Source of the DNA: Capniomyces stellatus
Taxonomy: Eukaryota; Kickxellomycota; Harpellomycetes; Harpellales; Legeriomycetaceae
Direction: 5' to 3'
Length of the DNA: 64,000 nt
Assembly: GCA_001661515.1 (NCBI GenBank)
Contig: LUVW01000001.1
Coordinates: 1,010,052-1,074,051 of the forward strand
The notes under the pieces are model-generated. The model searched no databases. It worked only from the letters and a program-made list of their open reading frames with translations, and had not been told where the DNA came from. The stretch's first letter is position 1. Every line of letters begins with the position of its first letter. Both the position numbers and the translations under genes were made by a program. Shown in pieces: positions 54,581 through 64,000 of this stretch.

Positions 54581-57500
54581 CTAAATCAATGGAGTGAAAG
54601 CTATGGTTTTGAAGTTGGATTTAGGCGAGTACACAGTTAGTATGGGTTCAGAGCTGAAAGAAGCTATAGATTCGACATCAGAGCTGATAGAGTCAACATC
54701 GTTGATATCCTCTTTGCTTTGGTCAAAACTGCTGTTGAAGTTGCAGGGTGGCGAGTAGAAGTGGCTACTATGCCTGTCACCTCTGCTAGCGATAAAACTT
54801 TTGGACTTGAGCCTTTTTGTGAGGAGGTTAGAGTTGGGTTTGGTTTTTGTGGAGGCACTGGAAGCAACGTCAAAAGCCATGCAGCTCGGAGACTCAGGGA
54901 TGGCATCGACATACGACTTGAAAAAGACGTTTGTGTATGGAAATAGGTCCTTGTTTTTGTTTCTACTACTTCCGTCGCTAACGTTACTATTGTTGCTGTT
55001 AATTTTTCTGACTGCGATATTCCTGTTGTCGGCTATGCTACCGCTGCTATTGTTTTCCGAGCCAAGGCATTTGTTTTCAGCCAAATCGGATATCAGGCCA
55101 TTGACACGCTCTTCAATGAGAACGTCGGCTGACGATTTAAACAGCTCTGTAGTGATTCCTTTTTTGATTCCTTCGAAACTGCTTAAAAAAGTGGCCAAGC
55201 TCTTTGTTAGCTCCTCGATCTTGGCGTCTTTAAACTTGGACTCGCTTTCGTGATTTTTGAGCTTCAGCATCAAATACTCCAATTCGGCAGCACTTACCGA
55301 GCTTTGGACCAACGGCTGTTCCTGCGAGTTTTTCAGAGCCAACTCTTTGGTTTCGTTGATATTGTGTTGAAGCAAGTTGCAATAGCTCTCAAGCGAAGTC
55401 ACTTTGCGCTCAAGCTCTAGATTCTTGCTCTGCGACTTGGCTAACCTCTCGTCGTAGTTGCTGATTTCGGACTCATATCGCTCACAAGACAGTTTGAACT
55501 CTTCACTGACTATATCTCTTTGTTGTTCTGAAGAGCGCAGCGCCAACAGCAAATCCTGCACTGCTCGGCTATCAACCAAACCCGGACCCGAGCCTGAACC
55601 CAAACCTGAGCCTGAGCCTGAGCCTGAGTCAAGCATGTTTGTGATTGGGTTTAGAACCGAAAAAGACTCTGAAATCACGCTTGGGCTAAGAGTGACGCTT
55701 GTTGTAACTGTTCCGGTTCTGTTTCTGTATACCTGGCTTGTGTCGCCAAGGCCCGACCCATAAAGCTGAGACATCTGGTTCTTCTCGAGCATCAGGCTTT
55801 TCTGGGGCGTTTGGACCAGACTTTGCCATCTATCGGCCTTGGTTCTTTCCTGAATGGCGTCGTGTTGGAGCTGCTCGCACAGCTGTTGCAAAGTTCCGTT
55901 TTCTCTCTGCAACCCATCAACGTGCTCCTGTGAGTTTGCCAAATCGACTCTGACACTTTGTAGCTCATTTTGAATCTTTAACAAACTGGTATCCAAGCCA
56001 CGAACCCGGGTCGACAGTTCCTGGATCGTCCTCTTGTCCCTGTACATCTCCTTTTCCTCACGGCTGGATAAAGAATTTCTCGTCCCGCCCTCAATGAGCT
56101 TTATCTGTGTTTTGTACTTGTTGATTTCGTTCTTGAGCTTGTAAATCTCTTGGTTTGCTGCCGAGTTTGAGCTTTGGAGCCTCATCATGTCTGCAACCAC
56201 CAAATCTGCCTTATCATCAGCAAACCTACTCAAACTGTCCGAAAGCCTGCTGTTCAACAACTTCAAATCAAAGTTCTCGCTCATTAGCTTCTGTATCGTT
56301 TGGTTCTGCTCCTTGATGTCTCTGCTGCTGCGGCTAGTGCCCATCGGCACACTGCCATCGTTAAACGAATGGCTACCAGTTACCCTGACCGAATCTCGCT
56401 CTCCACCTCTCATTTCCACTGCCCTGACTTTTCTTGTAGGGCTAATTCCGTGCACAAGCTCGCTTCTCACTGACTGTGTAGGTCTGGCTGAAGAGTAGTT
56501 GTACGGGCTGTCATTGTACAGTCCCAGTTCACCAGTATTCGATCGGTGTATTGCATTATCCACCATTTCGCTAAACCTTTTTGGTCGGCTTGAACTAGCC
56601 TGGCTTGCCCTTGAGCTCATGTCATCGTCATTTGCGTCTCTCAAGTAGCCAACCCGCAAAGAGGACCTCTTTTCCCTCCTTGAGGTTTTATCCACGCCAC
56701 CATCAACAATTTCCCTTTGTGTCTTGCTAGTCCATTCTCTCTGTCCGCCCTGCTGGTATTGCCTAAATAACGCAAAATGATCCTTACTTCCTATGTTCAT
56801 GTTTACCGAGCTTCTTCGATTTGAAGCCTTTGCACTTTTCTTTTCATTATCCTCTCTCTCATTCTCTATATCATTCAATGTTATATTGTGTGAATGGCCA
56901 ACTGGTCTCGCTTTATACTCGCTACTCTTTCCCGCCAAGGTCTTTGCTTTATAGCCCATCTCAGGTTCTCTCTGACTAACCCTCGAGTCTAAATTTGGAA
57001 AATTTGCCTCAAACAGACTTCCTCCCACTGACTTGGTCTTAAACGCCCGTGAGTCTGACCCCGAGTACCCTCTAAAGTCAACGCATGATGCTCTATTGCT
57101 GGCCTTTTCCGCCGACCGTGCATTCAACATGCTTTCTGCCTTTGCTGGCCTGCTTTCTTCGATTTTGCTTTCGTAATTCAGTATCAGCTCTTGCACGTTA
57201 CTCGACGCCTGGCTATCATCAGAGTTGCTCAAACGGTTAGACTTGCGATTTGGTGGTGTTGATTGGCATTTGGCGTTGGGCGTTTCAAGCTGACTCCTCT
57301 CAATCGAATAGCTTCTAGGAGTAAGATCGTAATTTCTCATCGGCTCATGGCTTTTATTTGCCGAAATACCCCCGTATATCGGCTCATTGTTCGACCAATT
57401 CTCTATTTTTTTTGAAAGAACGTGATCTCTGCTAGACATACTCGATGCCAAATTGCCCATTTCCGGTACTTTGTCTTTTGAATAAATTCCCAATTGGCTC

Positions 57501-57853
57501 ATATTATTTACAAATTCCAAGTCCAGCTCTCTCCTATCTGTGTCCGAATATAATCGGTAGTCCTCTGCATTAACTGACGAACTGTGCAATGAAAAGCGTT
57601 TACTTGTCTCATCATTCCTATCTTTACTAAACCCTTTCCCATTTTCTAGAGACTCATCAATGTTGTATAGTTTTTTATCGTTGTTATTTAAACCGACACC
57701 CGGTTGTGGCTTTTCGCTGTCCGAGGACTGGTACTCAAACGTCTCTACACTGCTGCAGACGCTAGGTGCTCTGGATCCCATTCTTTCATCCAATCTTCCC
57801 AATTCCTCCATCATATTGTGTTGGCTGCTTATTGCCCCCATTGTACTGTCCAT
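54581..57853 (-). CDS. CM1-domain coiled-coil protein (gamma-tubulin complex receptor, Mto1/Spc110-like)
   Basis: This single-exon protein of 1090 residues starts MDSTMGAISSQHNMMEELGR. The N-terminal half is Ser/Arg-rich and disordered. At about residues 511-545 lies IKEQNQTIQKLMSENFDLKL, followed by LNSRLSDSL, the centrosomin motif 1 (CM1) pattern in which EQ..xIxxLxxENFxLKLxxxxLxxxL is diagnostic. Proteins with CM1 recruit and activate gamma-tubulin ring complexes at spindle poles or other microtubule-organising centres. Long coiled coils follow at about 545-690 and 775-905. The tail is Ser-rich, ending in FKTIAFTPLI. The second half of CM1, usually IYFLEE, is degenerate here. Confidence 0.78.
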   Translation of the reverse strand: MDSTMGAISSQHNMMEELGRLDERMGSRAPSVCSSVETFEYQSSDSEKPQPGVGLNNNDKKLYNIDESLENGKGFSKDRNDETSKRFSLHSSSVNAEDYRLYSDTDRRELDLEFVNNMSQLGIYSKDKVPEMGNLASSMSSRDHVLSKKIENWSNNEPIYGGISANKSHEPMRNYDLTPRSYSIERSQLETPNAKCQSTPPNRKSNRLSNSDDSQASSNVQELILNYESKIEESRPAKAESMLNARSAEKASNRASCVDFRGYSGSDSRAFKTKSVGGSLFEANFPNLDSRVSQREPEMGYKAKTLAGKSSEYKARPVGHSHNITLNDIENEREDNEKKSAKASNRRSSVNMNIGSKDHFALFRQYQQGGQREWTSKTQREIVDGGVDKTSRREKRSSLRVGYLRDANDDDMSSRASQASSSRPKRFSEMVDNAIHRSNTGELGLYNDSPYNYSSARPTQSVRSELVHGISPTRKVRAVEMRGGERDSVRVTGSHSFNDGSVPMGTSRSSRDIKEQNQTIQKLMSENFDLKLLNSRLSDSLSRFADDKADLVVADMMRLQSSNSAANQEIYKLKNEINKYKTQIKLIEGGTRNSLSSREEKEMYRDKRTIQELSTRVRGLDTSLLKIQNELQSVRVDLANSQEHVDGLQRENGTLQQLCEQLQHDAIQERTKADRWQSLVQTPQKSLMLEKNQMSQLYGSGLGDTSQVYRNRTGTVTTSVTLSPSVISESFSVLNPITNMLDSGSGSGSGLGSGSGPGLVDSRAVQDLLLALRSSEQQRDIVSEEFKLSCERYESEISNYDERLAKSQSKNLELERKVTSLESYCNLLQHNINETKELALKNSQEQPLVQSSVSAAELEYLMLKLKNHESESKFKDAKIEELTKSLATFLSSFEGIKKGITTELFKSSADVLIEERVNGLISDLAENKCLGSENNSSGSIADNRNIAVRKINSNNSNVSDGSSRNKNKDLFPYTNVFFKSYVDAIPESPSCMAFDVASSASTKTKPNSNLLTKRLKSKSFIASRGDRHSSHFYSPPCNFNSSFDQSKEDINDVDSISSDVESIASFSSEPILTVYSPKSNFKTIAFTPLI

Positions 57854-60800
57854 TGATGTTTTGCAATTACTGTTCTGTTTTTCGATAAATGCTGTGTATT
57901 TCTATATATAGCTATTCGCGGACTATCCTCTTTTTTCCTTTTGCCTTTTCTATATACACCTGTATATGTACTCTCTGGAAAAAAGTGGAATGTTTGTCTC
58001 TTATGGATCAAAACCGCCAGTATTTGATCTATTTGTCAGATTTAGCTACCCTATCCAAGTGAATTGCTGTGATTAATGAGCTTACAACCAACCCGTGCTA
58101 GGTTACAGACTTTTTTTTGGTATTTGGTATTTGATACTTTGGTATTCTTTCAAAAAGGGCGTTAGAATTTGCGTGAATAAAGTTATCCGCGATGCTGTGA
58201 TTTGTGATGTACAGTGTTATACTCGTAATGTTTGTTGCTATTGCGATTACTAGCTAGAATAGAATACAAGTATAGTTTATACTCCTCGTTCCTCCCCTTA
58301 AACCCGTCCAAGTGGCTATAACGATCCAAATCTTTTCATAAAATAATAATAATTGATCTGTTAATATAAATATGCTATTTCCTCTTTTTTGTAACTTGCG
58401 ATGGATTCTCCTTTTTTGGTGCTTTTAAGAAATGTTTTATCTGTCCGCTAGTAACATTAAATAAAAAAGTGCCCTTTTAAAATTAAGAAAGAAAAAAAAT
58501 GTAAAACCAAGACGTAAAAGTAAAAGTGTTAAAACAACCTTTTCTCTTTCATGAGGGCTTATAAATAATCCACTCTGCTTTTTTTTTTACTGTCTAATTA
58601 TGCTATACTGCCTTGAATCATCTTTTCTCCGTAACCAGAGTACAAAATAGCCTAAAAAACACAATTGATTAACTGAGCAAGATTTGTAAAAGCAATAATT
58701 TGTGGCAGACTTTTGTGAAATAATTGCCTGCTACAATAATGATTTACATTAAACCAATTTGCCAAAAACAACTCTTTGATTTTTGGCATTAAATCTACGG
58801 AGAAATGAGAAAGTAGGAAAGTACAGTAATTCCGCTTTTTACTGTGAAATTTTTTTTCTTTTCTCTTTTTTCCTCTCAACAATTAGTGCAAAATACACGT
58901 TACTTAATTTCCTTTAGCTCCCATTATTTAAATCTACGACCATTACGACATTCCTCAAATCGATTAATTGAGAATATTTGACTTTCAGTATAATTGAATC
59001 AGTCTAGCACTATTAACTCTACCAAAATCTGTTCCTAGAACTGTAACCGTTTTTATCTAATCTCCCCATGACTATATCGAGTTTTTTAGTCTACCATTTT
59101 TAGCATCTCATTTAAAACTTAGCTCTGTGTTCTAATGGATGCCACAATTTAACACGCAAACTTTCATTGGACACAAATCCATACATTATGCCCTTTTTAA
59201 GGGACAATTAACCTATCCAACATCAATTTATAATTATTTTTAACTCTACCCCCAATTTTCAACCTTTTTATAGCCATTTTCCTTGTATTAGTAGAGTATT
59301 ATATTTGCTCTGCATTCATATTGTTTGTTTCACGTTTGCCCTCTTTTCTTGCTCTTATACGGGCTTGTGCTCTCTTAACTCTGAAAATAACAAGATGTGG
59401 TTTAAAAATATCTCTCCTCATCCCTCACTTTGGAATTTTCTGGATTTCAGCTTACAAGTGGCTGTGCTAGACACAAGCAAACAGCTCAAAGATAAATATC
59501 TGAGCTAGGACCATTCACATGAATAACTCGGTGTACATCTAATGAGCTAGTAACAAGAGTGAGAAAACCCCCTGTATTTGCACCACCCGTGTTGATACAT
59601 CCATCCCGTTTAGTAGCATCGACAGTGTTCAAGTATACTCAGCTGTAAATGGTGATAAACATAAAAAAACAAGTGTGTACTTGCCTAAATTGGCATTACC
59701 ACAAACCAGTGTCCCTATTTAGCACCGCGTTGAATTCCTATAAATAAGCCTGTAAATTGCGTGCACGTTTTTAAAGCAAAAGAAGAAAATGCATTTTTAT
59801 GCGTTTCTATTGTTTTTTGATTTCCATAATTATATATATTGTGCATATTAATAAACACACGTTCGCTCCTGATTAGTACATTGCATTCTCTATCTTTTCC
59901 TTATTTCCAATTTCTAGCCTTGCTATTATTTGTGAATCGGCCCATTCCATTATCTTTTTTTCTCTACACGTCTTGACTGGCTTTCCGCTTCGGGAGGAAA
60001 TTCTGCCAAACGTTTTTTATTGTATAGCTTGATGAGTCTATTTCTGCACCAAGTTGTAGCCAAGTATTTTTCTTTATTTCAAGTCTTTACTTTTACCAAT
60101 TTGCTACTATTCTTATATTAAAATATTATGGTCTGTTTTAACAACGTTAAGCAACCATGGTCAAGTACATATTTTTACAATTATTAGCAAAACCTGAATT
60201 GCTAATTTCGTTTTCTAAACAAGGCTTTTGCACAATGTTTTTTTTTTAAATCTTAAAATGGTCTCCCTTGAAGACGCACGCCAACTCGAAACCAAAAGCC
60301 ACAGCTTAGTTTGCGCTTTTTTTTATTTTTTATTGACACAGCGTTTATTTTTTTTTTTTGATCAAGTGGAATAGGTGCCGAGTAGAAAAATATCAACATA
60401 TTGTTCGATTTTATAAAATATGCCGAATTACATCAACTTGCATAGCAAACCTTTAAGAACAGTCTTTATTTGTAAAGCAAGGCTCGTATTTATCTTTTGG
60501 TAGATCGCAAACGGTAATAAGCTTGTTTGTGTTTTCCAGAACTTTTTTCCAAACATACATTTTAATCTGTACTTGCTCTACGTCACACTAGGCTGTTTAT
60601 CCATCCACTCGATTTGATTAAATTATGCCCAACATATTTCCTAAGAGCTCTTTGCAAACGAAGATGAGCAGGGCCAATAAAAACAAGTGATTACTGCTTT
60701 ATTCATAATTAGCTCAGGCATACAAGATCATACGTGTACTTGCCATTGCTGAAATACTCGATAGTACTACATGTTGATTTGGAGTACATTTTTAGTCCAT

Positions 60801-61768
60801 GGTTCTTAATTGTAATGATAATGTTTTTCAAATGCGTTTATTATACCAAAATTGGACAAAAACGCGAAACGTAATACATGATATTATCAAATCAACGGAA
60901 TTACTGTCGATCAAAATTAAACGATTGCTATTTTCGTCGCTGATTTGGAATGCGTCTCGCGTCTTTTATTATTATGCGCTTTGCTTTTTGTCTGATAGTC
61001 ATAAGCAGCTTGAGGTATCTATATCGGTAACACCGATTTCTTAAGTCATTTAGCTGAGACTCGCACTGCAACAAATATTGAATTTTAGACTCTGAATCAA
61101 CAATAACGCGAAATGACCATCCCACATGACGATTAATATAAAATGGTTTCAACACGAAAGGCTGCTACAGATACAATAACACACAAGACCAAACACCAAG
61201 CAACACAACAATTAGCTCCAACAATTCAACCATTAGCTCCAAAAATACAACTATTAGCTCCAAAAATACAACTACTCGCTCCAACAATACACGATGTGCA
61301 TTTAGTTAATCATCAACAGCTACTTTTAATGCCATTGAGCAAACTATATACCACTTACACACCATACTATGCTTACTAAGAAATCCAAAGTGTATCTCTT
61401 GATTATTACTATTTTCCATTGCGAGAATGTTCCTTAATTTATATATGAGCCAAGGTAAAATATGATGTTATGGATTAGCTGGTTGTTATATAATATTAGC
61501 GTTCCAAAACTACGCTATATACTAAACGCAAAGATGTAATTAAAACTTTTAACGTATTTATTTCAAAACCCAGTCAATGATTTTTAGCAAGTGTCAATTC
61601 CATAGCAAAACGATAAAAAAAAACAAATCACTAAAATCAAAGAAAAGGATAAACCAAACAATATCGACATTTTTGGCTAATCGCCAGAAATGTTTTATTT
61701 CAATGTTTTATTTCAATGTGATAATAAAAATAATTAGAGGGTTGTGCTTTTTCTAACTCGATCATAAA
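57854..61768. other. Gene-poor spacer, 3.9 kb
   Basis: The spacer holds the CM1-gene promoter and T-rich tracts. ATG frames at 59395-59508 and 60258-60374 (37 and 38 codons) were considered and not accepted. A repeat-containing ORF at 61143 is listed separately. Confidence 0.45.
61143..61379 (+). CDS. Candidate 78-aa ORF with four heptad repeats
   Basis: An ATG frame starts MVSTRKAATDTITHKTKHQA and contains four tandem seven-residue units (LAPTIQP, LAPKIQL, LAPKIQL, LAPTIHD) encoded by 21-bp direct repeats at 61210-61293. It ends TTYTPYYAY. The repeats keep frame and third-position changes are few. No family is recognised, and it could be a chance frame across a minisatellite. Confidence 0.3.
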   Translation: MVSTRKAATDTITHKTKHQATQQLAPTIQPLAPKIQLLAPKIQLLAPTIHDVHLVNHQQLLLMPLSKLYTTYTPYYAY

Positions 61769-62518
61769 CTAAAAGTTAAACCTTTCAGTGTTGTCTGCCA
61801 GCATCGAAACGTCTCTTGGTGATATAAACAATGACTCTGCTGTGCTTAGTATCATACCTGATGTGTTTTCAAGTGATGCCTTTACGCGGGCCTTTCTCCC
61901 GCTCAGTTCAGTGAGCTCACTTCTCAATATAAGTATCTGGTTTACAAGAACGGGTACTTTGTACTCTACATGTAAAAATGCTGTTACTCCTGTTTTACGA
62001 GGAAGATTGAGCAGCGCAGGCCGGGCCATTGCCTCGTCGTAAAGTATAGCCTGGATGCCACCATGTGTTATACCAGGGTGTCCACATAGCTTCTTTCCGA
62101 TATAAAACACAAAAATGACAGACTTTTGCTCCTTTTCAACAAACATCACTGGTGGGATTAGCAGGTGGTCGGGTTGGTTAAAAGTGCTGTACAAAAAGCT
62201 ATTTTGTAGATGTTCCTCCTTCAAGCCAAAAGATAGCGGAATCTCTTTCCAGTTATCTGCATTAGCCCTCAACTCTTTAACCACTTTCAAGTCAGAAACT
62301 TCTTGCTGTAGCATCTCCGGTGTTTTTTTCGTCCCTATGCTCAAGTTCTCTTCCTCCAGCAATCTGATATTCCAATCGGCCTTTTCGAATTTCTTCTTGT
62401 CATCTTTTTGGCCAATGTACCCTTTTTTGAGTAGCTGGTATGTTATTCCCGAGCCAATTCCCAGGAATGCTGTGGCGAAGGCCACAGTTCTAAAAAGGCC
62501 TGTCTTTCTGATGCTCAT
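61769..62518 (-). CDS. Hot-dog-fold thioesterase-like protein, predicted membrane-anchored or mitochondrial
   Basis: This single-exon protein has 249 residues. The N-terminus MSIRKTGLFRTVAFATAFLG is basic then hydrophobic, consistent with a mitochondrial targeting/anchor segment. A charged linker reaches about residue 100. The hot-dog domain contains GHPGITHGGIQAILYDEAMA (about 146-165), the PaaI/THEM-type HGG motif followed by the acidic DE pair on the central helix, then a strand HVEYKVPVLV and LRSELTELSGRKARVKASLE. Related proteins hydrolyse acyl-CoA thioesters. The substrate here is not determinable. Many fungal homologues of this layout lack assigned functions. Confidence 0.85.
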   Translation of the reverse strand: MSIRKTGLFRTVAFATAFLGIGSGITYQLLKKGYIGQKDDKKKFEKADWNIRLLEEENLSIGTKKTPEMLQQEVSDLKVVKELRANADNWKEIPLSFGLKEEHLQNSFLYSTFNQPDHLLIPPVMFVEKEQKSVIFVFYIGKKLCGHPGITHGGIQAILYDEAMARPALLNLPRKTGVTAFLHVEYKVPVLVNQILILRSELTELSGRKARVKASLENTSGMILSTAESLFISPRDVSMLADNTERFNF

Positions 62519-63240
62519 GCTTGGTCAATAGCCGTTGTGTTTTAGGACAGGTAACTTTGAGAGAATTTAGATAATGCAAATAAAGTTATTGTATATTTTT
62601 ACAAGATGGTTTTTCCTCTTCAAAGTTATTTTTAATCGAGCTTGATCCTACAAATATAGGAGGGGGTGTGGCTATATTTGTACCTATCCTTTTTTTGTCC
62701 TATAACTATGGGGGGGAGTGAGAGAGGAAAAGGAATAATGTGGTTTTCTCTTGGCAAATTAATATTGGTTTTAGGCTCTAGTATTTTATTTATCTTAGAC
62801 TTATTTTTTGGACTTATTTTTGGGACTTATTTTTTGGACTTATATTTTACTACCTTTTTTTAAGTCTTGGGATTTATTCATTAATTGCTCTTATTGTTAT
62901 TGTTGTTGTTGCCTAGGTAGAAACCAACCACGTCAAAGTCATACACTAAAGTTTTTGCTTTCAAATAGCGTTTGCTTCTACTAGTATCGATATCATATTC
63001 ATAATTTTATAGGTTGAGCTTTCAATCAGGCATGAGTTATAGCGGTGTTTTATCAATTTAGGGGTAACATAAATAATAGCCATTGAGAACTAGTGGATCG
63101 TTTTGATGTAAGATCAGGTGTGAATGTGTTTTTTTTATTTAAATATTTATAAATTGCACTTTTAGCAAAAGCTACAGCTAATCTGTAACAGTGCTATAAA
63201 ACAGCGGGTTAAAAGCACGACTGAAACAGTGGTGCAAAAT
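62519..63240. other. Spacer, 0.7 kb
   Basis: Promoter side of the thioesterase-like gene. A run of TTTTGGACTTATT repeats lies at 62798-62845. The frame at 62666 is open only through that repeat and is not accepted as a gene. Confidence 0.5.
63195..63201 (+). promoter_or_regulatory. TATA-like box before the ORF at 63241
   Basis: TATAAAA lies 40 bases upstream of the ATG at 63241, a spacing similar to that of the secreted-peptide gene. Confidence 0.4.
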
Positions 63241-63459
63241 ATGGCAGAGATACAACCAACTGCCAAAGGCGAGAAGTACCTGACACCGTTATATCCTTTT
63301 TTTACTTTTGTAATTGCTTTTTATCTGATGAATGTGATAATGTGATCTTGCTGATCTAGCCTTTTTCAATTGACTTTGGGCTGAATTGTGTAAAGTTGAA
63401 ATACCGAAAAAAATATTGCGTATATTTTGGCAAAAGGAAATGCCGATAAATAGGAGTAT
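63241..63459 (+). CDS. Candidate small membrane peptide, with or without an intron
   Basis: The ATG frame starts MAEIQPTAKGEKYLTPLYPF. Unspliced, it gives 34 residues ending in a hydrophobic helix (LYPFFTFVIAFYLMNVIM), stop 63343-63345. This layout faintly recalls small inner-membrane subunits such as ATP synthase subunit j, but too weakly to name it. Alternatively, a 50-base intron 63310-63359 (GTAATT...GATCTAG, with CTGAT before the acceptor) joins exon 63241-63309 in phase to a basic tail (GLNCVKLKYRKKYC...) stopping near 63450. A TATA-like box supports transcription. Confidence 0.33.
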
Positions 63460-64000
63460 CATGGCAACCAGTTACCGGGAGCTTATATTGGGACAGTTAT
63501 GCATATCAGTACTACCAAGACAATGAAGATCTTGGTATTTTTAATTGAATCTACAATCAAGTCATTTCATAGATATCCGAATATGTTTCTTATTCCAAAC
63601 TCTTACCTTCTATTTCAATAAAAGAAAAACTCACCTTTTCAGCCACAATAATCAATTATATAAACAATATGCTATGATTATCAGCTCTAAAACTCCAGAG
63701 CTGTGTGTTTTATCGGTGTGAAGCGGCACACTTAACCTCTACAATCAAACTCGCTGTATTGGTTTGAAATGTTTCAGTAAACGCTGGTTCGAATTCGGCA
63801 AAATAATTCAAACCAAAAAAATGATAGTTTGTAACTTGAAAGAGTGTCCTGGTCGCGGACTGGTTAGTTTTATCCATTCGATTCATTTAAATTGAAATCG
63901 GGTTACATCATTTAATTTTATGAATCAAAGTTTTTTGATTAGCTGGGCTTTCTGTAATTTCGCTTGCTTTTCATTTTTTTTTTTTTTTTTGGAAATACAA
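63460..64000. other. Gene-free right edge
   Basis: AT-rich DNA ending in a T-tract (63976-63990). A T-arm-like element at 63784-63800 lacks a cloverleaf. No gene is seen. Confidence 0.5.

Noticed and set aside
59395..59508. 37-codon ATG frame ending LDTSKQLKDKYLS, with an AG that could be an acceptor
   Set aside because: No upstream exon or promoter signal could be matched; short enough to be chance.
60258..60374. 38-codon ATG frame starting MVSLEDARQLETKSHS
   Set aside because: The first half looks coding, but the rest runs through T-tracts (poly-Phe), and no splice donor leads elsewhere.
62666..62863. Plus-strand hydrophobic ORF
   Set aside because: Crosses TTTTGGACTTATT repeats; codon pattern is that of the repeat.
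63784..63800. T-arm-like GCTGG-TTCGAAT-TCGGC suggesting a tRNA
   Set aside because: No matching acceptor stem, D-arm or anticodon stem can be drawn around it.
1..64000. Mobile elements, biosynthetic cluster or CRISPR
   Set aside because: No transposase, reverse transcriptase, long terminal repeats, cluster backbone enzymes or spaced direct repeats were seen; the lone P450 has no pathway neighbours.

Overview
The window is nuclear DNA from a fungus. It is AT-rich (by eye about two thirds A+T) with compact GT-AG introns of roughly 40-230 bases. Several introns carry a yeast-like TACTAAC or CTAAC branch site (for example 32947-32953 and 33262-33268). The gene content is fungal: a multi-intron cytochrome P450, a Cdc11/Nud1-like leucine-rich scaffold, a CM1 gamma-tubulin-complex receptor, Ras, CK2-beta and a peroxisomal ABC half-transporter. 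The intron density argues against a Saccharomyces-type yeast; I cannot place the lineage further. No transposase, reverse transcriptase, rRNA or CRISPR was seen.

Layout. 28-3477 (-): complete subfamily-D peroxisomal ABC half-transporter, nine exons. 6605-7081 (+): unknown three-helix membrane protein. 7858-9358 (+): SAP30BP/HCNGP-family protein, five exons. 11585-14306 (+): cytochrome P450, ten or more exons, 5' end unresolved (possible anchor exon at 11114). 17761-24042 (+): 2093-residue, Asn-rich LRR protein resembling Cdc11/Nud1. 24727-25982 (+): CK2 regulatory subunit whose start codon is split by an intron. 26780-27948 (-): divergent Ras-like GTPase, head-to-head with canonical Ras at 32435-33525 (+). 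36689-40047 (+): MADS-box factor. 40591-40903: 10-bp satellite with an assembly gap. 41120-50325 (-): very long RGG/low-complexity protein, four exons. 53228-53350 (+): 40-residue predicted secreted peptide. 54260-54341: tRNA-Ser(AGA). 54581-57853 (-): CM1 coiled-coil protein. 61769-62518 (-): hot-dog thioesterase-like protein. 63241 onward: a small membrane-peptide candidate.

The genes form no single pathway. Two separate genes point to the spindle pole and septation (the LRR scaffold and the CM1 protein), and two GTPases to Ras signalling. The two Ras genes share three intron positions and phases, so they are paralogues, yet the divergent one has lost the residues needed for normal GTP hydrolysis and its CAAX box.

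Splice models were built by hand. In every multi-exon gene reported as complete, the exon lengths sum to a multiple of three. Four runs of N (24331; 26119; 40699-40706; 51745-51765) sit inside homopolymers or satellites.
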